Source: Paenibacillus_E allorhizoplanae (lineage in GTDB: Bacteria; Bacillota; Bacilli; Paenibacillales; NBRC-103111). Taken from it: DNA of 64,000 bases. Below the pieces are notes generated by a model that saw only the letters and a program-made list of their open reading frames with translations, searched no databases and was not told where the DNA came from. A program made the position numbers and the translations under genes. Below, in pieces: positions 8,442 to 15,956 of the stretch (position 1 is its first letter; the number at the start of each line of letters is the position of its first letter). The DNA lies in the NCBI RefSeq assembly GCF_927798215.1, contig NZ_CAKMMW010000008.1:124001-188000 (forward strand), in the 5' to 3' direction.

Positions 8442-8864
8442 ATGGGTTCATCCGAACGGAATACATTGCGTCAGCTCTTGGATGAGCTGACTATAGCATT
8501 AACTGCCGACGGTTCGCAGCAAGTTAATAGGCAAGCTTTGGCGGAGCACATTGCGGAGAACGAGCTTGATGAAGCAGGGGCTGCTCCTTCTTGGCTTATG
8601 GATCTCCTCACCGCGGTGAACGATCGCAAGGTCACAGGTCATTGGGTTGATTTCAAGCGGGGGTCAGGCGATGACACGAATGTTTTCGATTTCATCCGAC
8701 ACCTGCATGAGGTGCTCCCTATTAAGTATGAGAACAATGAGGAGAGCTGGTTGTTAACCTTTCCGCGACTACAACTGGAAGCTTGCATTTCGTTAGAAGG
8801 TTCTTGCTATAAGGTAAGCGGCATTGGCGATACGTGGGAATTAGAGGATGCGTTGAATGAGTAA
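8442..8864 (+). CDS. Small acidic protein, candidate immunity protein
   Basis: The 140-residue product is rich in Asp and Glu, has no signal peptide or membrane segment, and matches no family I recognise. It contains a helical N-terminus (TLRQLLDELTIAL) and a mixed C-terminus with tryptophans. AGGAGGTG lies six bases before its ATG, and the gene begins 12 bases after the toxin-like gene and ends at a terminator, so the two form one bicistronic unit. Small, acidic and directly downstream is the usual layout of an immunity protein for a basic nuclease toxin. That role is inferred from position and composition only. Confidence 0.6.
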   Translation: MGSSERNTLRQLLDELTIALTADGSQQVNRQALAEHIAENELDEAGAAPSWLMDLLTAVNDRKVTGHWVDFKRGSGDDTNVFDFIRHLHEVLPIKYENNEESWLLTFPRLQLEACISLEGSCYKVSGIGDTWELEDALNE

Positions 8865-8906
8865 AGGCAGTCCCCGAAGTAGAATTCTACTTCGGGGACT
8901 GCCTTT
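8863..8906 (+). terminator. Perfect 22-bp palindromic terminator
   Basis: A perfect inverted repeat of 22 bases per arm (AAAGGCAGTCCCCGAAGTAG... and its complement) begins inside the stop codon of the preceding gene and ends in CTTTATT. It should end the toxin/immunity transcript and, being symmetrical, could also act on minus-strand transcription past rtcB. Confidence 0.85.
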
Positions 8907-8999
8907 ATTGGTTAGTGAGAGTCGGATTCGTCCCATTCTATATTGCTATAGTGATTTTTTTCATCACTAACAGCATGGATTATTCACCTGTTTCCTCTC

Positions 9000-10226
9000 C
9001 TAATCCTTATACGGATCGAACTCATCCGCCCCTGCCATACAAACACCGATTGGCTTCAACACGTGCAGAACCTCAATTGTCTCCTCGTGCGCGCCCAGCA
9101 CATCTTCCAGCTTCCGATAGACAAAAGGACTTTCGTCCGTTCCAGCCCCACGAAGCTCCACACCATAATCCTTGACCGCATTCATCATGCGATCTGGCGA
9201 AATTTGACCGCCGCTTCGGGTGCGGTTTCTCCAGTTCATTTTGCCTGCCGCTTGCGTCCGACTCATCACCCTGCCGGCGCCATGCACCGTGCTATAATAA
9301 GCATCCCGATTCTCATCGGTATCTTTCCCTCTAACGATCACGGAGATATCGCACATGCTCCCCCCGATGAAGCCAAGTTGCCCCGGCGCAGAAGGCGTAG
9401 CCCCTTTACGGACCACTATCGTCTCTTGACCATCATGCTCCTCTTTCCACGCAAAATTATGATGATTATGCACCGCGAAATCTGCTTCTGCTCCTAAAAT
9501 GGCCAACACTTGCTCCATCACATAGTCTCGCCCCGCATAAGCATACCGCCCTGCCAGCTTCATGGCTTTGTAATACATGTCTCCCAATTCGCTCGACAAA
9601 TCCAAAAGAATCGGCGGTTGATCCATCTTTTCACCTGGTGCGTTGCCCAGAAAGTCGCGGCCAGCCGTCAGATTAATGAATCCGCTCGCTGTCTTATGAC
9701 CGAACCCGCGGCTGCCAAAATGATTCGCTACCCACACTCGCCCCGTGCTCATTTCCTCAAACACATCCACAAAATGATTCCCGCTACCTACGGTTCCAAG
9801 CTGATCACGAGCAAGTGCCTTTAACTTGTCGTGCTCTTGTTTACCAATTGCTTTATATACATCCCAATCCGGGTCATCGAACAAATCATGATCAACCTTT
9901 TCATTATTCACACGCCCGATCCCGAAGGAAATTTTACGTGAGATTTGATCCATCATGCCTGCCATGCGAGACTTGATATCAGCAGCCATTAGATTCGTTC
10001 TTACGGCTTTATTCCCGCAAGCGATATCATAACCTACGCCTGATGGCGATAATTGACCATTGTATACAACAACCCCGCCGATCGGCTGGCTATACCCTTT
10101 ATGATGATCAGCCATAAGAAGCGTCTGAACGACTCTTCCTGTTTCTGAACATGTTTTCGCTTGTGACAAAGCACCTTCATCGGGCTGCCCCCAGACGCGT
10201 ACGCCGTTAATATTTTGATAAGCCAT
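9000..10226 (-). CDS. rtcB: RtcB-family RNA ligase
   Basis: The 408-residue protein is an RtcB-type 3'-phosphate RNA ligase. Metal and catalytic motifs are all present: ADHHKGY, PSGVGYDIACGNKAV with the conserved Asp and Cys, GTVGSGNHF, VANHFGSRGFG, VHNHHNFAW and STVHGAGRVMSRTQA, which holds the His that becomes guanylylated. The family joins RNA ends with 2',3'-cyclic phosphate or 3'-phosphate to 5'-OH ends using GTP and Mn2+. No archease gene is nearby. It is second in an operon behind the nucleotidyltransferase gene and faces two divergent WYL regulators. An AGGAG sits before the ATG. The length is on the short side for RtcB, as in its bacterial repair-associated subgroups. Confidence 0.93.
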   Translation of the reverse strand: MAYQNINGVRVWGQPDEGALSQAKTCSETGRVVQTLLMADHHKGYSQPIGGVVVYNGQLSPSGVGYDIACGNKAVRTNLMAADIKSRMAGMMDQISRKISFGIGRVNNEKVDHDLFDDPDWDVYKAIGKQEHDKLKALARDQLGTVGSGNHFVDVFEEMSTGRVWVANHFGSRGFGHKTASGFINLTAGRDFLGNAPGEKMDQPPILLDLSSELGDMYYKAMKLAGRYAYAGRDYVMEQVLAILGAEADFAVHNHHNFAWKEEHDGQETIVVRKGATPSAPGQLGFIGGSMCDISVIVRGKDTDENRDAYYSTVHGAGRVMSRTQAAGKMNWRNRTRSGGQISPDRMMNAVKDYGVELRGAGTDESPFVYRKLEDVLGAHEETIEVLHVLKPIGVCMAGADEFDPYKD

Positions 10227-10260
10227 GTTGTTCAGCTCCTGTACCTTAAAATTGTAAACC

Positions 10261-11043
10261 TTATCCCCATGCTTCTTTCAATGCCTTACGAAATAACTCA
10301 TCTAACTGCCAATCCTGACCACCCTCACCAACCTGCATCGTGGATGCGATTTGATCATAGTAGGCGATTCTCGTCTCTAAAAACTCATTGATCGGATTGA
10401 TTCTTGGCTCATAATCCATCTCGTCGCCTGCTATTTTACGAGCGAACAGCTCTTGAATAGCCGCCTTCAGCTGACTCCCCGCTGGCACTAAGCTATCCAC
10501 AAGTTCCTGAAACTCAATAGGCGGCATCGTGTTATTTCGTTCAATCCATTCACAGGCCAAGATCGGGCGTAGGACATAGAAATACTTTTTGATTTTGACA
10601 TGATCACCCTGCAAGTATTCCCGATAATTCCCCTTGGCCATGTGTAGGTAGTGGTGCATACAAGATTTTGGCGAAAACGTGAGTGGCGAAATACGACGGA
10701 TTTGATCAGCTATCGTGAAATTCTCCATATACAGTATGGGAGACTGTAACCACTCTAGTAAAGGCGGATTCGATTTACGAAACAAATTCAAAGCTTTCTT
10801 CAAGTCCCAGCCATTGATATCCAACATATCGCTGATCGGTCGCTCGATGACATCCCGTTTTTCATAAATCGAAAGATACCACTCCACTGGCCTGATATAT
10901 ATAAATCTTACGTCATAATCGCTATCCTTGGAGGGGAAGCCCCATGCTCGACTGCCTGATTCACAGGCATACAAGATGCGGACGCCCTCTTCCTTCTCGA
11001 TCCGTTTCAATTCTTCTAGGATTTGTTGATGAACATCGGACAT
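10261..11043 (-). CDS. RlaP-like Pol-beta-type nucleotidyltransferase
   Basis: The 260-residue protein begins with a nucleotidyltransferase domain: ESGSRAWGFPSKDSDYDVRFIY holds the GS motif and the DxD metal pair, followed by a helical C-terminal half. It matches the family described as RtcB-linked nucleotidyltransferase (RlaP), which is thought to add nucleotides or otherwise prepare RNA ends during repair. The start at 11043 has AAAGGAGGAAG upstream, so earlier in-frame codons are rejected. It is co-directional with rtcB, 34 bases apart. The pairing with rtcB supports a shared repair role; the actual substrate is not known. Confidence 0.85.
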   Translation of the reverse strand: MSDVHQQILEELKRIEKEEGVRILYACESGSRAWGFPSKDSDYDVRFIYIRPVEWYLSIYEKRDVIERPISDMLDINGWDLKKALNLFRKSNPPLLEWLQSPILYMENFTIADQIRRISPLTFSPKSCMHHYLHMAKGNYREYLQGDHVKIKKYFYVLRPILACEWIERNNTMPPIEFQELVDSLVPAGSQLKAAIQELFARKIAGDEMDYEPRINPINEFLETRIAYYDQIASTMQVGEGGQDWQLDELFRKALKEAWG

Positions 11044-11263
11044 ATGGTTCTTCCTCCTTTGGTACATGTATGTATTCAACCATTGAATGTTAATTCCTTC
11101 CAAATTTTAGAGATATCGTGTCGGCCTTATGTACCTATCTTCGCTCATTTTCATCCCGTCGAACATGGCGAAAGTATTACGATGACAGAGAAAGTTTACC
11201 ATTTCGCCCAATTACATCCCCTGTTACAATGGAAATAAGATGTAGATTGAACGGAGGAGTATC

Positions 11264-12574
11264 GTGGCTAAGGAAAGCTTTGATAAAGAAATCCAGTTTC
11301 TGCGCATGCTCGTGCTGACGAGTGGTGCCTACAACAGACAGCAGTTCTCAGAGAGGCTGGGCATTTCTATCCATACTTTTGACAAGACGATCCGACGGTT
11401 AAAAGAAATCGTGAGCTCCACGTACCAGCACTTACCTCAGGAGGAGCGCAAGGAATTCGCTGAAACGATTCGCTTCAGCTATTACGAGTCCACCGATCCG
11501 ATGCTGCTCTTCTTATTTCGGGCCAAATCCCTAAAGGAGTCTGAATCTCAGAGAATCACGTTGCTTTTAGCCGCGATGAACGAACAAGCTTTGACAGCCA
11601 TGGAACTGTTAGACATCTGTTGCACCAGTCAATCTTCCGATCTATCCTTGCCCGATGAGAAGACGATTCGTTCTGATCTTAAGTATCTGGAAGAAGTTGG
11701 TGTCATTTCAAGGCAAGCAGGTGCTCGTCCCTATCGCTACCGCATCCAAAACGATTTGATCCACGGATTATCGAACGAGGAGCTTTATGATCTCTATGAT
11801 TTCGTAGATGTCATGGCGAACACGCAGGTCCCTTCTGTTCAAGGCTATTTGCTGCGCGATGGATTGAAAAAACATATTACTCGCCAACAAGCAGAAAAGC
11901 AGGCCATTGAACCTTTTTTGTATAAGTATCACTATTATTCCCGAATCTTAGATGAAGCGCATTTGTTCACCATCCTGAGCGCAATCCGTAGCCGACGTAA
12001 GGTTCGTTTCTTATATTTTTCACCAAAGTCCGAAAAAAGCTACGCCTCCAAGAACACCAACCCTCTATTCGAGAGGGATACGAATGGAAAAGTGGAGAAA
12101 ACGCTCCCCTTGAAGGTCGTCTACGATCATCAATACGGGCGTTGGTATCTACTCTCAAATAGCAGAGAAGGTGTTCGGAAATACCGTTTGGAAGGGATCA
12201 CGCAAATCGAAGAAGATGAATCCGTTGACGAAGATGTCTTTGAAAACAGGATCAACGAGCTTCATGCGAAAATTCAGTATAGCTGGCTGATAGACACGGG
12301 GCAACCCGTGACGGTTCGTGCTCGATTTTACAATCCAGAAGGTTCTGCGCCTAACTTTGTTAGGGAGCGTGTAATGCTGCAAGGTCAATGGGGACAAATC
12401 GTGCAGGAGGATGAGCATTCTTTTATCTATGAGATCCTGATTAACGGGACGACAGAAATTAAGCCTTGGCTGCGCAGTTTCGGGTCTAGCTGTGAAATAC
12501 TTGAGCCGGTTCAGCTCCGCAGGGAAATGATCGCCGAATGGAAGGAGATTCAGGCCTATTATGAATCTGTTTGA
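11264..12574 (+). CDS. WYL-domain transcriptional regulator (first of pair)
   Basis: The 436-residue protein has an N-terminal winged-helix region (NRQQFSERLGISIHTFDKTIRRLKEI), a middle helical region with a second HTH-like stretch, and a WYL domain near residues 240-310 with LPLKVVYDHQYGRWYLLS and the basic REGVRKYRLEGI. WYL domains sense nucleic-acid or nucleotide ligands and regulate defence and DNA/RNA-damage genes. The start is GTG at 11264 behind GGAGGAG. It is divergent from the rlaP-rtcB pair with about 220 bases between starts, which is the likely operator region. It overlaps the second WYL gene by 14 bases. Confidence 0.87.
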   Translation: MAKESFDKEIQFLRMLVLTSGAYNRQQFSERLGISIHTFDKTIRRLKEIVSSTYQHLPQEERKEFAETIRFSYYESTDPMLLFLFRAKSLKESESQRITLLLAAMNEQALTAMELLDICCTSQSSDLSLPDEKTIRSDLKYLEEVGVISRQAGARPYRYRIQNDLIHGLSNEELYDLYDFVDVMANTQVPSVQGYLLRDGLKKHITRQQAEKQAIEPFLYKYHYYSRILDEAHLFTILSAIRSRRKVRFLYFSPKSEKSYASKNTNPLFERDTNGKVEKTLPLKVVYDHQYGRWYLLSNSREGVRKYRLEGITQIEEDESVDEDVFENRINELHAKIQYSWLIDTGQPVTVRARFYNPEGSAPNFVRERVMLQGQWGQIVQEDEHSFIYEILINGTTEIKPWLRSFGSSCEILEPVQLRREMIAEWKEIQAYYESV

Positions 12575-13391
12575 GAAGATTTTTAATTACCAAATTATTT
12601 CCCGGCTAGAAGACTCAGGTACGTTCATGGTCACTTCGCACGAAAGGGCGTGGCTCAAAACGATGCTCGGGCATCCTGCGGCAGATGAGGCTTTCACTCC
12701 TGATACGTTGAGTAAGCTGCGTGCTATCCTGGGGCAAGATCGGGTCATGGACACCTCAGACCATCTCATTGAAAAAGCCCGCAGTAGGGAGAAACAGGTC
12801 TACCACCCGCTCCTGCGAACTTTACGTAGGCTTATTACGGAGAGAAGCGGAATACGTATAACCTATGAGATCAAAAGAGGACGCATGCATGCAGACCAAT
12901 CCGGGGTGCCCTATAAATTAGAATATTCCATGGTCAAAAGGGAATGGTACCTGCTTTGGTATGATTTTCGGCATCACACAATCATGCGTACTAAATTAGA
13001 TAAGATAATAAGTGTCACTGCTGAGGCATTGAAAACAGAGGATGCAAATAGCATTCTGATGAAGAGTAAAAAAGCTCTAGACGCGCGGAAAGGCGAAGCC
13101 GTCCTTGAAGTCGTTCGTGATTACAATAGAGAGCTGTCGCGAATTCTATATGCCCTTTCCAGTTTTGAAAAAGATGTTGCATATGATACAGAGAAAGATA
13201 TCTATAGAGTCAGGGTAACTATTCTTGGCGACGAAACGGAGTATCTTCTCTCCAAGATCCGTTTTCTCGGAAAGCGTGTTCGTGTTATTGAGGGGGATTT
13301 TTTGAAAAGACGTATGTTGGAGTCGGCGACGAAAGCTTTGGCCCGGTATGGCGTAAATTCGCTCGATGATAAAAAGGAGGGAGCTATATAA
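12561..13391 (+). CDS. WYL-domain regulator (second of pair)
   Basis: The 276-residue protein carries a WYL-like core with YKLEYSMVKREWYLLWYDF and a basic RTKLDKI segment, and a C-terminal WCX-like region ending in LARYGVNSLDDKKEG. The N-terminal part (FNYQIISRLEDSG) lacks an obvious DNA-binding helix-turn-helix, so it may act as a partner of the first WYL protein rather than as an independent repressor. The ATG overlaps the end of the first gene. A strong AAAAAGGAGG lies in its final codons and would serve the small ORF that follows. Confidence 0.8.
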   Translation: MNLFEKIFNYQIISRLEDSGTFMVTSHERAWLKTMLGHPAADEAFTPDTLSKLRAILGQDRVMDTSDHLIEKARSREKQVYHPLLRTLRRLITERSGIRITYEIKRGRMHADQSGVPYKLEYSMVKREWYLLWYDFRHHTIMRTKLDKIISVTAEALKTEDANSILMKSKKALDARKGEAVLEVVRDYNRELSRILYALSSFEKDVAYDTEKDIYRVRVTILGDETEYLLSKIRFLGKRVRVIEGDFLKRRMLESATKALARYGVNSLDDKKEGAI

Positions 13392-13561
13392 AACCTACGG
13401 ATGAATGGGATAACGGTAATACAAACAAAATCGGAAGAAACAAGTCGCATATTTGGATTGCGATTGCGGGAGCCGTGTTTATTGTTTCAGGAGGGCTATT
13501 CCTGATGTGGCTCTCTATTGAACATTTTTTAACACAGATTTGTGAGATTACTCATTGTTAG
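13388..13561 (+). CDS. Small single-span membrane protein, possible AUA start
   Basis: A 57-codon frame follows the second WYL gene directly. The predicted peptide starts with a charged, Asn-rich segment (KPTDEWDNGNTNKIGRNK), then a hydrophobic helix (HIWIAIAGAVFIVSGGLFLM) and a short tail with two cysteines. No ATG, GTG or TTG lies at a useful position, but AAAAAGGAGG at 13371-13380 sits seven bases before an ATA codon at 13388 that overlaps the upstream TAA. The protein-like pattern and strong ribosome binding site support a real gene. The start codon is uncertain. Function is unknown; by position it belongs to the WYL/RtcB island. Confidence 0.45.
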   Translation: MKPTDEWDNGNTNKIGRNKSHIWIAIAGAVFIVSGGLFLMWLSIEHFLTQICEITHC

Positions 13562-13596
13562 TTCAAGCATTAGGAACATAAGAAAATATATAATTT

Positions 13597-13650
13597 AAAA
13601 ACAAACACCAGTAAACACGAACATAAAGTGTTAGACTGGTGTTTGTTTTT
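13597..13650 (+). terminator. Intrinsic terminator after the WYL operon
   Basis: Arms AAAACAAACACCAG and CTGGTGTTTGTTTT enclose a 24-base loop that itself can pair (AACAC/GTGTT), and a T run follows. It ends the plus-strand transcript of the WYL genes and the small ORF. Confidence 0.85.
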
Positions 13651-13738
13651 TCACTATACACCTCAATTTGAGGATTTGTCCTATATCAAAATATGAAACT
13701 GCACATATATTATTGTACTGCAAAGGAGGTGCAAGTCA

Positions 13739-14524
13739 ATGTCAGTAAATAATAAGAATGATATTTTAGTAAGGATTCAAAAACAACTGATTGCTATTAA
13801 CAATGCTGTTCTTCTCAATAGAAAGAAAATAATTGAATTTAGAAAGACTTGCAAAAAAGATGAAAAAGTTATCTTATTACAGATTAGAAAACAACTGAGG
13901 GCCATCAATAGAATAGTTCTCATTAATCAGCACACGATTGGAACTAAACTAGTTCTCTCAGGCAAACAATTTGATAAAGATTCCTTGAAAAGAATACAAA
14001 AACAACTTAAAGCAATCAACCGAAATGTTCTTATTAATCAAAAGATGATTGAGCATCTCTTAGCGTGCAAAAAATACAATGATGAGATTAAAAAGAGTTT
14101 GAGAAAGATCAATAAACAACTTAAAACAATCAGCAAGAACGTTCTACTTAGTGAACGTATTGTTGATAATTTAATTCAGCCACCAATTACCTCATGCCCT
14201 CCGGGTCATACTTGTGTTTCTGTACGATTAATCGATGGGTTAGGTCTAGACTTAGATGTTGATCCCAGTGACCCAAGTATTAAAATCACTGTGAGAGTGT
14301 TCGGGGCACCTGTTCTATCTGGAACGATAAGTTTGAGGAATCCAACATTTAGCTTAGGCGGAGAATTTGGTCTTTTCGTTTTAGAATTGACTTTCAGAGG
14401 GGAATTTGGAGACCTTGCTCATGGTCATTTTAGACTTATCTTGGGTGGTAGAGCATGCATTGGACCACCAATTGACGTTTTACGTACCTGTACCAATTTC
14501 AACCAAATTATTTTTGATAGATAA
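13739..14524 (+). CDS. Unrecognised four-repeat helical protein with C-terminal beta domain
   Basis: I do not recognise this 261-residue protein. Residues about 9-143 hold four imperfect repeats with period near 36, each reading roughly L-x-R-I-x-K-Q-L-x-A-I-N-x-x-V-L-x-N (IQKQLIAINNAVLLN, IRKQLRAINRIVLIN, IQKQLKAINRNVLIN, INKQLKTISKNVLLS). They would form an amphipathic basic coiled coil. Residues about 148-261 form a different, probably beta-rich, domain that starts with CPPGHTCVSV and has four cysteines in total. AAAGGAGG precedes the ATG and a terminator follows, so it is a free-standing gene. The DNA is richer in AT than its neighbours. There is no signal peptide. Confidence 0.7.
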   Translation: MSVNNKNDILVRIQKQLIAINNAVLLNRKKIIEFRKTCKKDEKVILLQIRKQLRAINRIVLINQHTIGTKLVLSGKQFDKDSLKRIQKQLKAINRNVLINQKMIEHLLACKKYNDEIKKSLRKINKQLKTISKNVLLSERIVDNLIQPPITSCPPGHTCVSVRLIDGLGLDLDVDPSDPSIKITVRVFGAPVLSGTISLRNPTFSLGGEFGLFVLELTFRGEFGDLAHGHFRLILGGRACIGPPIDVLRTCTNFNQIIFDR

Positions 14525-14553
14525 TCCACAATTTTTAGATCGAAACATTGCAA

Positions 14554-14598
14554 AAGCTTCCAAAGCCACAGTACGTGTGGTTTTGGAAGCTTCTTTTT
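14554..14598 (+). terminator. Intrinsic terminator
   Basis: A 17-base arm AAGCTTCCAAAGCCACA pairs with TGTGGTTTTGGAAGCTT (one G-U or mismatch) around a GTACG loop, followed by CTTTTTT. It ends the four-repeat gene. Confidence 0.88.
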
Positions 14599-14658
14599 TA
14601 ATCTATGAAGTGTAACCAATTTTTGCAAGGGTCAGATCTCATATAATTCCACTAAACA

Positions 14659-15120
14659 TTATTTATGAGCTGCTGGTTGATAATCTCCTGGTACCATGCC
14701 TGTTGAAATCGCAATTCGATTCCAACTGTTAATCGCATTAATCGCCATAATTAAGTTAACAAATTGGCCTTCATCGAAATGGTTGCGGACTTGCGCATAT
14801 AATTCCTGCGGAACGCCAGCCTCCGAAATTTTGGTCACAGCCTCCGTTAATGCGATCGCGGCCCGCTCTGCTTCTGTATAGAAAGGAGCCTCACGCCATG
14901 CGTTGAGCATATACACTCGTTGCTCTGTCTCCCCCATCGCACGCGCATCTTTCGTATGCATATCCAGGCAGTAGGCACATCCATTAATTTGCGAAGCGCG
15001 GATTTTAATTAGCTCCAACAGTTTGTGGTCAATACCGCTCTTCCTTACATACCCTTCTAATTTTAAAAGTGTTTGAAAAGCTTCAGGTTGTGCTTTCGTA
15101 TAATCGAATCTAATTTCCAT
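14659..15120 (-). CDS. Carboxymuconolactone decarboxylase / AhpD-like protein
   Basis: The 153-residue all-helical protein contains the AhpD core motif: EL-I-RASQINGCAYCLDMHTKD with a CxxC pair and nearby His. Family members act as peroxidase or disulfide reductase partners, or as decarboxylases; the CxxC form points to redox activity. Start 15120 has AAAGGAG upstream. The gene is divergent from an Rrf2 regulator and has a good promoter with two palindromes overlapping the transcription start, which suggests redox- or stress-responsive repression by that neighbour. Confidence 0.87.
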   Translation of the reverse strand: MEIRFDYTKAQPEAFQTLLKLEGYVRKSGIDHKLLELIKIRASQINGCAYCLDMHTKDARAMGETEQRVYMLNAWREAPFYTEAERAAIALTEAVTKISEAGVPQELYAQVRNHFDEGQFVNLIMAINAINSWNRIAISTGMVPGDYQPAAHK

Positions 15121-15168
15121 GTGTGAGTACACTCCTTTATTTTTAATTGTTAAAATACAGCTTCGTCA

Positions 15169-15236
15169 TATCGTCGATAATGTTAATCGTCGATTAACTA
15201 TATCTATAATATAGCCATTTCGTTTATCACTGTCAA
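15169..15236 (-). promoter_or_regulatory. Promoter of AhpD-like gene with two palindromic operators
   Basis: On the minus strand TTGACA (15231-15236) is followed after 17 bases by TATATT (15208-15213). Just downstream of the -10 lie two palindromes sharing the core ATCGTCGAT: GTTAATCGTCGATTAAC at 15182-15198 and TATCGTCGATA at 15169-15179. Their centres are 16 bases apart, close to one and a half helical turns. The position fits operators for a repressor, most simply the divergent Rrf2 protein. Confidence 0.7.
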
Positions 15237-15281
15237 CGAAAAAACATGGGTCTATTGGCTAAAAACACCAAAACACCCTAT

Positions 15282-15310
15282 TTGACAAGGGGTTTAAATC
15301 AACCTAAGAT
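15282..15310 (+). promoter_or_regulatory. Sigma-A promoter of the Rrf2 gene
   Basis: TTGACA at 15282-15287 and TAAGAT at 15305-15310 are separated by exactly 17 bases. Transcription would start near 15317, which excludes the long upstream in-frame extension of the Rrf2 gene and supports the ATG at 15354. Confidence 0.7.
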
Positions 15311-15353
15311 GTTTAATAGCAACCTTTATATAGATCGGAAAGCAGGTGTTGGG

Positions 15354-15857
15354 ATGCAGTATAGTATTGGCGTAGAATATGGACTGCATTGCTTGGTATA
15401 TTTAATTGATATTCCTCCTGATTCAACTATTGGGATTAAAGAGCTTTCCGCTTTTCAAGGCGTTTCGGAAACCTATCTTTCGAAGATTTTTAGTAAATTA
15501 ACCAAAGCTGGTATCGTAACCTCTGTCCCTGGTGTCAAAGGAGGCTATAAATTAGCCAAGTCGCCTGCGGATATTTCTTTTTGGGATGTCGTTGAAGCTG
15601 TTGAAGGTGCTGCTCCGATTTTTCAATGCAAGAACATCAAAAATAATAGCTATCTTTGTCGTGATGAAGACTATGCCGCATGCGCTAAAGCTTCTCCCTG
15701 TTTGATTAACTTAACCATGCGCGAAGCCGAAGATAGTATGCGCAATGTTCTTCGTAACAAGTCGCTTACTTGGTTAAACGAAGAACTTGATCGTATGTTA
15801 ACTCCTCAATCCCGCAAAGATACACGTGAATATTTTGCGAATAGCAACCATGTTTAG
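15354..15857 (+). CDS. Rrf2-family transcriptional regulator
   Basis: The 167-residue protein begins with the Rrf2 winged helix (VEYGLHCLVYL, IKELSAFQGVSETYLSKIFSKLTKAGIV, GVKGGYKLAK). After the dimer helix come cysteines at about 92, 102, 110 and 116, a spacing like that of Fe-S or thiol-sensing family members such as IscR or NsrR. The chosen ATG lies downstream of a near-consensus promoter; the longer in-frame start at 15246 lies upstream of that promoter. It probably controls the divergent AhpD-like gene in response to redox or nitrosative stress. Confidence 0.88.
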   Translation: MQYSIGVEYGLHCLVYLIDIPPDSTIGIKELSAFQGVSETYLSKIFSKLTKAGIVTSVPGVKGGYKLAKSPADISFWDVVEAVEGAAPIFQCKNIKNNSYLCRDEDYAACAKASPCLINLTMREAEDSMRNVLRNKSLTWLNEELDRMLTPQSRKDTREYFANSNHV

Positions 15858-15867
15858 TGGTGAAAAT

Positions 15868-15919
15868 AAAACAGCGTTAGCCTAGGACGAAAATAAAGTC
15901 CAGACTACCGCTGTTTTTT
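15868..15919 (+). terminator. Intrinsic terminator after Rrf2 gene
   Basis: AAAACAGCGTTAG... pairs with ...CTACCGCTGTTTT, with GGAC/GTCC inside and a T run after. It lies between converging genes and may serve both strands. Confidence 0.8.
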
Positions 15920-15956
15920 CGAGCTATCCGTCGGTTATTTTGTTTCCGGCATCATT

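Noticed and set aside
12563..13450. Minus-strand ORFs opposite the second WYL gene
   Set aside because: They are shadows without ribosome binding sites; the plus-strand WYL gene explains the region.
13401..13502. 34-codon ORF from ATG 13401
   Set aside because: It has no ribosome binding site at the right distance and its translation looks random; the overlapping frame encodes a clean membrane helix.
15246..15353. N-terminal extension of the Rrf2 regulator
   Set aside because: A near-consensus promoter at 15282-15310 lies inside it, and the Rrf2 fold begins at the ATG at 15354.
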